DNA of 64,000 nt from Lates calcarifer (lineage: Eukaryota; Chordata; Actinopteri; Centropomidae). How positions within the stretch are numbered: the stretch's first letter is position 1; every line of letters begins with the position of its first letter. The position numbers and the translations under genes were made by a program. The stretch is from contig NC_066838.1 of NCBI RefSeq assembly GCF_001640805.2, positions 17,169,506-17,233,505 on the forward strand. The letters run 5' to 3'. This document shows positions 1 through 39,130 of this stretch, piece after piece. The notes beneath the pieces were generated by a model, which worked only from the letters and a program-made list of their open reading frames with translations, had not been told where the DNA came from and made no database searches.

Positions 1-1402
1 AAATGACACCAAGCACGTTTCACTTTAACAGGATACCACAAACCCTTGAGCAACAGCTAGGCCACTGGCGGGATCTCCATTTTTATGTGTAGTCCACTTA
101 GAGAGGATAACAGCAGTCATCCCAGCGTGTTTTCTCGCATCAAGAGATATCACTAATTCTGCCTGCTGATACCAGAAAAATGGATAGTTAGGAGGAGGTT
201 CAGCAGTTGTCATTCTGTTATCTTCTGCCTTTAGAAATGCCACTGTAAACCATGACTGGAGATGTGTGATCTGCCAGCTAAAAGCTGTTTATATCAAAGT
301 AATGAGCCTGAGGAGACCGGCAATTAGGAGATTCCTTCCATTTCTCTGTCTACTCAGGGAAACTCAAACTGAAAGGTTATTGGGTAGGCTATTAAAATGC
401 TTGAGTGGGAGAAATTTTAATTGGTTTGTGCAAAGCTTTGCTGTTGAGTCAGGACACAGGCTGCTGCCTCAGTCTAGGCCTACAGTAGTTAGGATGTTCT
501 CTCACACAGGTGATCATATTAAGTGTTTATCCGAAGTGCTTCAAAGGTTAGCTTGTCCTTTGTGCCTATAATTATCACACTAGAGTGGAGCAAAACTCTT
601 CTTTTTTTTTAATATATTTTTTTATTTTTTGCGAAAGATATAATTTTGCTTCTCTACCTTATAACAAGCTGTTGAATGTAACCCTGAAGACAACAATATC
701 TAGCAAACTGTTAAAAGCCAATTGAGATAATGTACTGTGCCAAATACAGTATCTAGAAACTATTCAGTACACACAGAAGCAATCAGTACCCTTCATCCTG
801 TAAAAACTCATTAGTGGTGACCTGTCTGAAGATGATTTATTGTCTGTATTAATATCCTCTTTGTTTGTTATTCCCGGCTATGCTATCTGATTGGTTCAGG
901 GTCTGACACAAGATGTTTGATAATGACTTTAAATGAAAAGTCAATGGAAAGCTGTTGGATTTTCACAAATCCATAATATAAAATCTGTAGCTTTACGTCC
1001 CTGTGCGGTGTGGATTATTGGATTTGTTATAGCAGATATGTTTATACCTCTCTCACTCTGTGAAATGATGCTCGTGCTCAGTCGGAGGGGTGCAGTTTGA
1101 GTGTTATATTGCATGCTGCTGCGGTTTGCAGATCATTGCCAAAATGTAAATGTATACACTGTAAGACTATCATTTAGACTGTATAGCAAGCATGACAGCA
1201 TCATCAAAATCTCACTATTGTGTTCACATGTGTTTCTTATTTCCATATGGTTGAGATTTCCATAGGAAAGAAAAAGCAGCTGTTGTTACCCCAGGCTTTC
1301 TGAGTGTGATAGTGTGTGTGTGTACATTTATGTGTGAGAGTGAGTGAATGGGTGAGATCAGCCCAGAGGCCTTATCATTTCTTACTCCTTTCCCATTAAA
1401 AG
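1..1402 (+). other. grm7 intron (3' part), no gene seen
   Basis: This stretch precedes the first grm7 exon in the window and ends in an acceptor (pyrimidine-rich stretch, AAAAG at 1398-1402). I see no coding exon, RNA gene or recognisable mobile element. A short TG-rich tract lies near 1311-1325. Confidence 0.7.
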
Positions 1403-28346
<26,944 letters not shown>

Positions 28347-29400
28347 TCAGCTTGAAAAATGAATGCTGTTTGTCCTTTATCTGTGATTGAATAAAAGGGA
28401 AGGGAGCAGTAGCGGAACAGAGAGAGACAGACAGAGACAGGAGAGAGAGCGCAGGCGTCCCAGCACCACCTGCAGTACCTATGCACTCCAGGACTGTGGA
28501 TAGCATCCAACCTTCATCCAGACAATGATACATGAGTCCTGACAGAAACTAGCACAGCTGTAGGCCAGCGTGGTTGGGCCTCCACAACCAGACTGTAGGT
28601 TTTAAGCTTGTGTTGTTGGCCCCCTTCTCTCTGACAGAGAACAACTTGCCTGCTAAAAGGGGTCACTGTGGAAGAGGACAGTCACAAAAAAAAGAAAAAG
28701 AACAATGGATCCGCTTTCAAGATATTTTCTTTTGAAATGTCATTAAAGCCATATTCTCTTGGGGTTCCCATTATCTGATTTCTGTTTTGTATTGTTTCTA
28801 AGTGATTTTCTTCTGTGCCTCTTTTTCTTGAAGTTGATTTAATTACCTTGAACAGCGAGCTCTGCCACATACAGTATTTTTGTTTTACTGAAATCAACTC
28901 AAAATCCGTCCCAGATGATTATTATGTTAAGAGTGATGGGCATTGTAAGTATATTTTATTTTTTTTGTAAATATTTGAGAGTATTTTCATGTTTGGAGTA
29001 CAAAAATAGATATCCAGTCTTTGTTCAATTGGATTTGGATGGTAATGAAAAGCACCACAAAGTGTTCACTTTGCATGTGCCAATGTATGTCTGTTATATT
29101 TGATGTAAACAAAAAAAAAAAAAAGAGAGAAATAAATTCTGAAAATGATAATGAGCTTCAGCATCCTTCTGCAGTTTGTTTTCTTCACCAAGACTAAGCT
29201 TCATTAAATAACAGAATATGGCTTTAATCTGTTGTTGAATTGACCTCGCCCCCCTTTCCCCTGTATCTGCAAGCATGTTTGTTTTACATAGTTTCGTACT
29301 GGGTACATTGTGCCTAATTATGGTGTGGGAAACATTAATATCGGAGCAATCATGCAAGTATGTTGTGATATCTGTCAAAATATGAACATGTAATAAAATC
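28347..29400 (+). other. Probable grm7 3' untranslated region
   Basis: This follows the TGA and carries AATAAA hexamers at 28390-28395, 29131-29136 and 29392-29397. The most distal is followed by a T-rich stretch (ATTTTGTTAACTTTT) and is a plausible main cleavage signal. The extent is inferred from signals only. Confidence 0.55.
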
Positions 29401-29567
29401 ATTTTGTTAACTTTTATACAATTAAACCAGGCAGCATATCATAGTTATTTCTGTGCACATGCATGTATGAGTGGGCATGTTTGTGTTTTCATACACAGAA
29501 GTAGAGGGTCCAGCGTGTTTAAAACTGATGTATGAATAAGTACAATTAATCACTTGTTGTTTATATT

Positions 29568-29586
29568 GGGGGGGGGGGGGGGGGGG
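29568..29586 (+). repeat. Homopolymer G19
   Basis: Nineteen consecutive G residues follow TTATATT, just downstream of the probable grm7 3' end. This is unusually long for a G run and could form G-quadruplex DNA. Its exact length is prone to sequencing error. Confidence 0.85.
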
Positions 29587-30082
29587 TCCTGTAAACCGAT
29601 GGAAATGTCACGCACTTGCATTTACTGTCTCGTGCTATGACAGGACACATTAGGGAGCTCACTGAGCAGTGCTGTCACGCAGAGACGAGACCCTGCGAGA
29701 GGAGAGGATGTCCATTCAGCTGGCTCCCTTTACTCACCCCTTTTGCTCTTTCTGTCTCATCCTGTTGTTTCTCTCTCTTGCTGTTGCTCCTTCCAGAGTC
29801 TTGCCACCAATCCCCCCCCCCCACCACACACACTACATGAATAATATAACATGTCAGATCAATTTGTCCCACTGATGACCAAGGCTTTACGAGCTAACTG
29901 TTCTTTATTCCTGTGCCTGCCTGCAAGCATAATGTTACTATTTTCAATATTGATTATTATATAAAAACATGAATAGGCCACGCATGAGAGACTTCTGTTT
30001 CTTCATCCGGTATGCGTCTCCCTCCAGGCTGGTACATGGGCAAATGATATACGACCAAGAGATGCTGATTCCTCTTTTCTGT

Positions 30083-30095
30083 TTGTGTGTGTGAC

Positions 30096-30132
<37 letters not shown>

Positions 30133-30160
30133 TAGAGAGATGGAGAGAGAGAGGGAAAGA
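30083..30160 (+). repeat. (GT)n(GA)n compound microsatellite
   Basis: A GT run with one interruption passes directly into a GA run with scattered A and G changes. Confidence 0.9.
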
Positions 30161-31875
30161 GATCCTTACCCACACAGGTTTTCTGTTGTTTCTCTTTCCA
30201 TTTGTCTGGCATCTCTCTCAGCTCCTGTGGGACCAGATGGTCTTTACTTCTCATACGCACAGTCTGTCATTTTCTGTTGCACACGGCCAAGAAAAATCCC
30301 ACTTATGCCCAATTAAGACTAGCCTCTCCCCCACCAAATTAATTGCCTGTGTCAGTGTCTGTGTGCAAGTAATCAGTAGGGGCTGAACAGAGTTTAGATT
30401 TGCAGCTCAGCAAAAAGAAAAGAAATGATAAACAGCAGCTCGAGCTGTAGCACTCTGGATCTTGATATATGAAGCAAAAACTTCCAAAGATCTTTGAAAT
30501 GCAGGACATGCACAGCACGTTCAGGAATCATTTTTACCCAACCTAAAATAGCATGAGGTATGGTTTACTCCAGCTTCAAACTCTCAAGGCTCCTGTGTAA
30601 GAAGCCCACCTGCTCAGTGCACACCTGTTCTGTAGGCAGCACTTTCCTGGGAGAATCAAGTAGGGGGGAAACATCAAAGGGAGGAAACTAATCATGGTGG
30701 ACTGAGAGCAAGGCACGCTCTACCACCAGGACTTAAATGTTTCAAACTCTAAGGACTGTCAGTTGCACATTATTATGCGTGGAACATTTGAAGCTGAACA
30801 ATAGATTTTATAGACTTTTTTTAAAAATGCGCATGGTGCATGCTTGCCAAAAGTTCTGACTCTTTAAGAGTTGTCTAGCTACAAAATTGTCAAAACTGTC
30901 GACACCGTGAAAGAATTACAAGTCTGCGTGACCCAATTTGGATGACAAGGTGACACCTGCCGCGCCATGAAATGAACATTTTCAGTGCGCGCCTCATGCG
31001 ACATGAAGTCCCAGCACCAAAGGGCTTGGGCTTTCTTCTTCTATCTGAGTTTTCATGTCACTTTGGTCCAGCTCCGCCTTTGAGGAAAGCCTTCTTTATC
31101 TTGTCAGATCTTCTGATGCGCTCTTTCACAGACAATTTACTGATGCTGAGTCTAGATTAGCTCTGTTTCATGGCTCCTGGGCCCTGGGCTCTCCTATCTC
31201 TCCATAAATGTCCAATTATCCAACTCCAGCCAGAGCGAAACGTTATCTGCTTCCCGTCAGTGACCAACTGAGGCCTGACATAAACGCAGGAACAGATAAA
31301 GACACACTTCATTTTTCTTATTTTGTTCCCTGTTGCATCTTGTACACAATACCTCCTCGTGATACTTGTTTTTTTGTTTACCAGCATCCTTTGCTTCCTC
31401 TGCATCTCTTCTGTTTTCAAGAAATCAGGCCAGTTACTGTTACCAGCACATGGTGACACTAAGATTTTATAATTAGTGGTACAGGAAGATAGCCAGTGGT
31501 TAGACATGAATCATAACATCCACATCTTCTCATAGGCACTAATTATCATCTGAAGGAAGATCACGTGTAAAAAAAAAAAAAAAAAATTGTGAAGAGGCTC
31601 CTTAGCTGAAACCACTATGTTTGTTTTTGTACGTGCGATCCAAGAAAAAGATACAGTGCCTATTTCTCTGAGAGAATAAATTAGTTTGGGGTCACTGGGT
31701 GCCATTTCTTATCTGTGAGTCCACAGAGCTACTCTTTGCCCTGCTTAGGCTGCACAGTGTGTGTGTATGTGGGAGTGTGTATGTGTGTGTTTGTCACAGC
31801 GTTATTGCATTTTTAATCAGCGGAAGAGACCAGGCATCATTCTCATCACATTAGTGTCTCCTGGTATTTATTCCT

Positions 31876-31920
31876 CTCTCTCTTTTTTCTCTCTCTCTTC
31901 CTCTCTCTCTCTCTCTCTCA
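31876..31920 (+). repeat. (CT)n microsatellite
   Basis: A CT-rich tract with TTTT and TTCC interruptions, ending in about eight clean CT units. Confidence 0.85.
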
Positions 31921-34900
31921 CCACTTTTACTCCTGGGGGGAGCCGGGTGGGTGGAGAGGATACATTTGAAATTTGCTCATTTGACAGTCGTTGGAGATAT
32001 GGATTCTGACAGTACACAATTAGCTCAGTCACCTCCTTTATCTTCACTTATCTTTGGCTGGGGGATTTAGTACGTGTTACCTCCACTGTAATGACTGTTA
32101 TACCTCTCTCACTGTCTCCCCCCCTGTCCCAAACAGCCCAGCCCACCTCACCCCCACCCCCAACTATCTCTACATCCAAACTCCTAATTCCATCTTTCCC
32201 CCAGTTAATGATTATTTGAAAATTACATATGTGACTTCATGGATTTAATTGACTGCTGTGTTATTAAGACGGCAGAGTGAGACGAATGCTCTTCAGAATT
32301 CGCAGCTGAGTAGGTGCGCTAATCTGCCACTTTCCCCCAATTTCCCCTGTCAGAGAAATGCATTCATGGAGAAAAGGAGTACAGAGCGCTGGCATACATC
32401 TCGTTGAATATGTTGCATATTTGTTATGCTTTGGCTGCGTGAAAGATGCAACTCACTTGTATAATATAAAGTAGTACATTTCTGACAGTGAATCGTAGCT
32501 CAGGTTCACGGCGCAAACAAAAGCCAGCAGCATTTAAACCACGGCAGATCATGTGTAGCTTAAACAGGAGTTGACAGAGATAAGTGCTGGCTGGCTGTGA
32601 AATTTAACTAGAGAGTTAAGCCCTTGATTTCAAGGAGCATGGCATAAACAATGCATTTCCACATCCCACGCAGATCACTGTTATTTCAAAGAAAAGTAAA
32701 TGCCTAAGAGAAACAAAATACTGAAATGGAAATGACTAGTCAGGGAAGAGTGACAGAAATCCACATCAAACAAAGATGAAATGAAATTGAAAACCCAAAA
32801 GGTACAGTGATTGAATCACATGCGGCACTTTTTGTTTGCTTGTTTGGGTGCAGATTAGTGGAAACAGGTGTCTGGTGTTATGCTTTTACTTAGTCTCCTT
32901 CTTCTTAAAACTGATCCTAATTCAGGCTCATAAATCCCTCACACGAATCCACCTCTAAAAGCTTAAAAGCTACGAGTTTAGCTTTGGGCATTGTGCAGGA
33001 AGTGTACTGTCAAATGATTATAAATCAATTCAAAGCGTGAAGTATGGTCTTACCTCGCAAACTACATCGCTGAATATTGCGTGTCTCATTTTTCAGTTGG
33101 CGGTGGAGTGTGGAGCACTCTCCATTTGATTAAACTCTACCCAAAGGCTGCATCAATTATGTATCTTCACAATGGAGTTAATGGACTGCAATAACAGTTG
33201 AAGATGACTTGACTAAATTTCCACATGACATGGCAAGAAAAATCTCACTTTAGTAATGTAACCCTCCTGAACAGCTTGTCTGAAATGATAAAAGATCAGG
33301 TCTGCTTCTAGCTTATTAAATAAAATCACATTTTCTTTTGTTAATTCCACTGTTAATCTGTAAAACATTGCGCCCCTCCTCGACAGATCTGTCTCCTCCA
33401 GGAGTTTACTATGTAATACACGTCAGGCTGTGTGCGAACATACACTCTCTGCCATGCATGTAAACATACCTGTGTGGGGGGGGAGCGTGTGCACCAAATG
33501 TGTACGTGTGTGAATGTCTCAGCTCAGCTTGCAGCCCATCTACCTTGTGAGCCAGCTTCTATAATAATTGTGGTCTCTGGGGTTCCAATCCCACGAGTGG
33601 ACCCTCACAGAGAACAGAAGGGGCCCACCAAAGCCCCGACAACGCAGTCACTGACCCATCTGGCCATCAGGCCAGCAGGGAGCACACAGGGATGCAGAGA
33701 CCAAAGCTATGTACAAACATCCTGTACTAACATGAGAGTGGGCAGATCACACAATGCCTGCAAAAGGTAGAAATGGTGTACAGCAGCCACATACTGAGCA
33801 ACTCTCATGTTTTATTTTGAAATGTTGTGTGTTGTCTGAACTGCGAGTAATGACAGAGGGCAAAGAGTTTCCATATTATCTCGTACCACAGGGAGGAAAA
33901 ATGCTGTATGGTGCATGAAGTGACAGTGATCCCTGCTGCTGCGTTGTGTATAATTTAGAGGAGAAAAACAACATGTTGATTCAGCTGTGATATTTGCAAG
34001 TCAGGCGGAGGTTGGTTCAACATGACATGGCAGAGCAGCAGGGGAGGGGCGTGGGGGGGTGGGTTAACCTGACCTCAGAGCTGCTGTTTCTTCTCTACAC
34101 TCAAATGCACAGCCATGTAAATGTTCCTAATAACCCCTCACATGACAAGTGTCTGCCGCTGCCCCTGCTGCTCACACCATTAACGCCAGCGCAAGCAGCC
34201 AGTACAAGGTAGCACATGTCATGTTTTCTCCTCTAATGCCGCCACCCCCCACTCCTCCCACCTCCCCAAACTTTTCAGCTCTGTCACGCCTCTGACAATC
34301 CACAGCATACACGCAAATGGGGCTCCTTCCATGACTGAAGACAAGGATTTCCATCCCAGCACTGGAATGGATCCAATTTATGAGATAAGAGGCAAAATGC
34401 AATTAGTCTACACTTTCTGAATCTGTGACTGAATTATGGGGTCTCACAGCTGTTCTGACTTATCTCACTTTCTAATTATGAGTGTGACTTAAGAGAGAGC
34501 CAACATGTTTTATTATCAACAGGAATTAACAGAGGATCGCTTCTTCGCCGATGCACTGTTTAATAAACATCAGTGATACCTCCACTGATTCACGAGAGGG
34601 TTATGAATTTAAATAAACTCAAAGATCTTACAATAGGATTTTGTAGCCTGTACACACAGTATCTGATTAATGATAATAGCAGTTTTGTATTTTGTTTGCC
34701 ACAGCTTAAGGCTACGTGTTATTTGTCTACAGAAGAGATGATGATCTCATGTAAAGGTTATTAATCAGCCCCTTTGCCATGATGTGATTCTACTGCCATC
34801 TACTGATACTGCAGTGACCTCCTGTCTCTCTCTCTTTGTTTTCCCCAAGTGCCTCAGAGCTGTGCTTTCTCACTACTCTGTCTCAAAATGTAAGATGCAT

Positions 34901-35629
34901 ACAACTACTACTGACAGATGACAAAATGTAGTTCTGAATAGACTTCCCATTCAGCGCTCAGGGCAAACAAGCTCATTGTGTCAGCATTGGAAAGCATTCA
35001 GATTATTTTAACTCATTCTTTCACAAGATGGCGCTGCAGTTGTTAGTGGGAGGACAGGCTGCAGCCTGAGATGAGGTGAGGACTTCATCATGATCATTTT
35101 CAGTGCTGTAAGAGAATTTAAACATATAACATTAGGATGGCAGTGCAATCAGTGACATTAATTCCCTTGATGCTGACTCTAACTTAACCACAACCACTAT
35201 AAACCCCAGCCTTTAGCTTAATCTTACCACTGATTCCGTGTTTTGTCAGGAACAAAGACTTGGATTTGAGAATAACACACAAACACCAAAACCTTTCTGT
35301 TTCCAGAAAAGGAAATGTATGCTTCAAAAGGTGCCGTATTCTTAGAGTTCATACAATCATAAGAATCACAAACTAGAGTCAAATAAAATCCACTTTCGAG
35401 AAAGTAAAATGAAAAACAACCTGCATTTTTAACACAATGCACCAAGTCAGTACAGATGTGCAATTTAGCAGTGATAGACAAAACTGAAAGTGAAATTAAC
35501 AACGCATTTTCAGACGTGCTCAACAACAGTGTATAACAAATCCAACCTTAGCGTGACTGCAGTGATATCATCAAAGGCTGTGTCCACAACCTCTGAGAGT
35601 GACCTGCACATGAGATTTGTTTGTGCATT

Positions 35630-35631
<2 letters not shown>

Positions 35632-35703
<72 letters not shown>
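35632..35703 (+). repeat. (AC)36 microsatellite
   Basis: An uninterrupted AC dinucleotide run of about 72 bases. Its purity and length suggest it is highly polymorphic. Confidence 0.97.
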
Positions 35704-35706
<3 letters not shown>

Positions 35707-35857
35707 GAAAAAAAATGATCTTATCTTACTTTAATGGAGGAAAATAGACTATTTATATTACTGGATGGTAATGGAGTCTTTCCTGTAACGCTGCACTGCA
35801 ACGTCTTAGTCTGTGAAGATTCTCAGCCATCCAGGTCATGGTATTTCTAAGTGCTCT

Positions 35858-36005
35858 ACAAAGGCAACTGGGCTTGCTTGAGGTTCTTGAAGTTTCTCAT
35901 CCAAAAGGTGTCTTCAGTTTTTCAGTTCAGAACAGAAGAAGCCTCTCGGATGAGAAGCAAAAATGTTTCCAAGTACCTCAAGCAAGTCCAGTTGCCCTTG
36001 TGCAG
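35858..36005. mobile_element. Hairpin-type teleost interspersed repeat (palindromic element)
   Basis: CAAAGGCAACTGGGCTTGCT and TGAGGTTCTTGAAGTTTCTC on the left are mirrored on the right by AAGTACCTCAAGCAAGTCCA and GTTGCCCTTGTG as an inverted repeat. The centre contains CAGTTCAGAACAGAAGAAGC and CTCTCGGATGAGA. I recognise this arrangement as an abundant fish repeat in which the arms pair over about 60 bases. It has no coding capacity of its own. Confidence 0.75.
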
Positions 36006-36907
36006 CACTTTCTTTTGGGTGAATTATGCACTCTGTGCCTGTACTTATCTTAAATGTTGTGTAAATCATATTTTTTTTACTGTATGTGTGCATTTGATTA
36101 GTAAAAAGAAATGTGTGATGTTGTGATCACTGCACAACTACATGTGCAAACTTCAAACACAGGTGATCACATCAGTGGAGAAAAACTACTACTACTTTTA
36201 TGGCTTGTCTTGTGGGGATAACCTTTTTGCTCTAAGTTAAGAGGTTATCATCCCAGCAATGTTGCAAATTGCATGTCTTAAAACACATAATTCAATTTGA
36301 TTTAATTGTATATAACAATGTGTTGTCACTCACCATTGGAGCTCACCTCTCTAATGAGATATTGAGGCCCTGTGTCCATCAAACATGGTTCAAATTATCA
36401 GTTCATGATTGAAAGTAGATTTCTGACTAGCTACTTAGCAGTTAGCTGAAAAGCTAGTTTTAGTCAGCTAGCAGGACTGACAGTAGTTACCTCACTAAAT
36501 TGGGAAGGGAAAAAAGCCCTCTAAATAAAATATTTCCTGCTGAGTTTTTATAACAATGGTTAATCAGTTGCCTATTGTTGAGAGGCTTTTTAAGCTGGCC
36601 TGTGTTATGCTGAGTGACACTAGTTATTTGAAATTTGGATATTATTCATACATTTTTCCACCACTTTTCTTTCCTCCCTTAGGCTTAATGAGGGTTAGTA
36701 ACAGAACAATGTGCCAATGTAGTTTTGTTATGAAATGTCACATTAGCAGATATTTTTGCATTTGGTCTTGAGATGTTTTAATATTTTCACAGATGAAAAG
36801 TAAAATTGGTATAGGACCCGCGTGGTTACATGCCAGGATTATGCTAAATGAAACTGGCTTTGACAGTTTCATTTCTGTATCAATATGTTCATAACATATA
36901 GGTTTAA

Positions 36908-36965
36908 CTCTCTCTCTCTCTCTCTCTCTCACACATATATATATATATATATGTGTGTGTGTGTT
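36908..36965 (+). repeat. (TC)n-(AC)-(AT)n-(GT)n compound microsatellite
   Basis: About eleven TC units, then ACACAT, about nine AT units and six GT units. Confidence 0.9.
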
Positions 36966-38324
36966 TATTAATTTATATATAGGATGCAAAACATTTTTAT
37001 GGATTGCCTATAATAAAAAATGAAATATATACCCCTTGCTTCCCTGACAATTATCCGTCATCATTGTGATGTTTTTTGTTGTTTTTTTTCATTGTGCTTT
37101 CAGCCTAATGGGAAACAGAGTGCCACATTTCTTGGGTTTTGGCCATCTAATGAGGCCAATTACTGCGTTGTCCATATCATGTGCTGCTGCCCACCATCAT
37201 ACCCTCTCTGCTATTTCCACTGCTAAGTAGCAGATCACCTTACCGCCTCCTCAAGCACTAGGGTGCACACAAAGACTGATTAGTCTTTCTCTTTTTTTTT
37301 TAATCAAGAAAAAGTTTGTGTCAATGATACTGTGCAGTGGAAATAATTACCCTCCTGTTTGCAATGAGATCTTGTGGCCTGGCATGGCTACAGGCCTAAT
37401 TAGAATTTGTTATAACCCCAGGAATTATAAACAAGCTCACAAAACACCAGTTTTGATTAGTGCTCTGCCAGTGTTTGAAAATAACAAAGATACAGCAGGT
37501 GCTGCATAAATGCTAAATGCGGGCATGTAGAAATCTGTGAAGCAATTTCAGACAATTATAAAGCAAAAACATTTATTGTTTGTCTGTATTTTATTTACTG
37601 CAATCTTATTTCAGAAATGAAAAGTCATGACACAGATGAGACTTGTGGTTTTGTGTGCAGCACTGCAAAGCAACCACAAGTGCAGATTTTCAAGAGCAGT
37701 GCATCAGACACATCAACAACTTAAAGGTCATTTCCACCTATAGTTTTCATGATCTTATACATTTTTCATCACCTACATTAACTTTCATTCTCAATAAATT
37801 ATTAATGAGTGCAGAAAGGAGGTTGATGAAGAGAGAGATTGGCAAGTGCATAAAATAGCCTCAACTCTACATATTGATACACCCTCATTACCTCCTACTG
37901 GCTGCTACTATCGATTAGCTCAAGTCCATTTGTAGATTCAAACTACTTGACTGCTATTGTAGCAATTAGATGATCCTTCAAGGAGAGTATTAATAGAAAG
38001 CATATTGCTTCCTACTGCGGATGTACTTAGAAGAAACTACAGTAGGTTGTGTTCTTTTACAGAGGTTGTCACTTTGTTTAAAATCCTTTGCAACTTGTGC
38101 AGTGAGACATTAAATCCAGCCATTAAAATTAAAGGTAATTTGGTGCATTTTACAAGATCCAGTTTGAACATTGCTTCAAATACCTTTGTTAAGCTTTTGG
38201 CTTCACACAGACCTCAAAGTTGTTTAAAAGAAATAAATTAAACATTTTTGAGAGCTCCTCTCTAATTTTCTTATTATTTATGGAGCTAAAAGATACAGGC
38301 TAAAATCAATCTGACTAAAAGCTT

Positions 38325-38326
38325 GT

Positions 38327-38357
<31 letters not shown>
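38325..38357 (+). repeat. A-run with AAAAG units
   Basis: A poly-A stretch of about 17 bases runs into AAAAG repeats. It may be the tail of a retroposed element, but no body is recognisable upstream. Confidence 0.7.
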
Positions 38358-38358
<1 letters not shown>

Positions 38359-38897
38359 TTCTGATAAATAGAATGATAATATTTAATTTGTCATTCACTA
38401 CTACTTCTTCATTCAGGAATGACACAAAGTTGAGAACTGATCCCCTACTGTGTAGTTCAATGTCAGTCTCTAGTTGTGTCTGCTTGTGACTTTACTTTTC
38501 GTTATTGGGCAACCAAATTATTAGGCGGATCATGCTCAAGCCAACTCTAGCGTTCTCGCCAGTGTGGCTGGAACTTGCAGTCTCTTTTCCTCTCTGTTGA
38601 TGTTGCAGCTGTAATTAACAGAGATGGTTACTCTAACTTGCCTGCTGTCCTGAAAGAGTGCGTCCAGTCCAGCAGGCCAGTTATAATGTCAAGCCCTGAT
38701 ATTACATGTCAACATATTATAGTGTAACTTGCTGAAAAAAAATCGCAACTTTGAGAAACACATCATTCCCAAATTATTTAAACAAAAGCGTCATTATAGT
38801 TCCACACCACAAAGTCCCTACACCCAGCGCCACCCAGCCGTCAGTAAATATCATGGAGTTCTTATAATCAGGGCAGCCTCTACGCAAATATGTCGTC

Positions 38898-38924
38898 ATT
38901 GGCCACAACGTGTCTCCTCATTGG
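38898..38924 (+). promoter_or_regulatory. Twin inverted CCAAT boxes, candidate promoter of the left-arm transcript
   Basis: Two copies of TCATTGGCCAC (ATTGG at 38898-38902 and 38920-38924) lie 22 bases apart. Two helical turns is a typical spacing for paired NF-Y sites. A GGCGGAG motif follows at about 38954, and the region is CpG-richer than its surroundings up to the candidate first exon ending at 39130. No TATA box is seen. The promoter call is inference from motif content and from the spliced exons downstream. Confidence 0.45.
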
Positions 38925-38989
38925 CCACGACCTTCTAGGGAGGGGCAGAGATAGGCGGAGAAAGGAAGTGATAACAGATTTAAGCCAAG

Positions 38990-39130
38990 TTTGAACAGCT
39001 GCCTCTGTTTGCTAGTACTGTGAGAAAACGTCGTCACCGAAGAGGTCCGAAGAGTTTAAAACGAACTCTGAACTCTGTTCTTTGTCGAACTCGAGTGAGA
39101 CTGAACGCTGAACACACCTGCGGCATGAAG
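38990..39130 (+). ncRNA. Left-arm transcript, exon 1 (candidate)
   Basis: The donor is CATGAAG|GTAAGG at 39130/39131. The exon body GACTGAACGCTGAACACACC and TGCGGCATGAAG, together with the start of its intron, recurs in inverted orientation at about 59260-59400. This shows the segment is a conserved module and not a chance splice motif. The 5' limit is unknown. The only ATG near the donor (39125) opens the small frame described at 39125-40350. Confidence 0.6.

Larger units (their letters stand above)
29401..38860. other. Intergenic region between grm7 and the inverted-duplication locus
   Basis: About 9.5 kb without a recognisable protein-coding exon. It contains several microsatellites and one hairpin repeat, listed separately. 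Open frames over the AC and GT/GA tracts are low-complexity. Stretches around 32.2-34.4 kb look non-repetitive and could include conserved non-coding elements, but I cannot test conservation. Confidence 0.65.

Noticed and set aside
35490..35747. Open frames over the AC repeat (Thr-His or Cys-Val runs)
   Set aside because: Pure dinucleotide translation.
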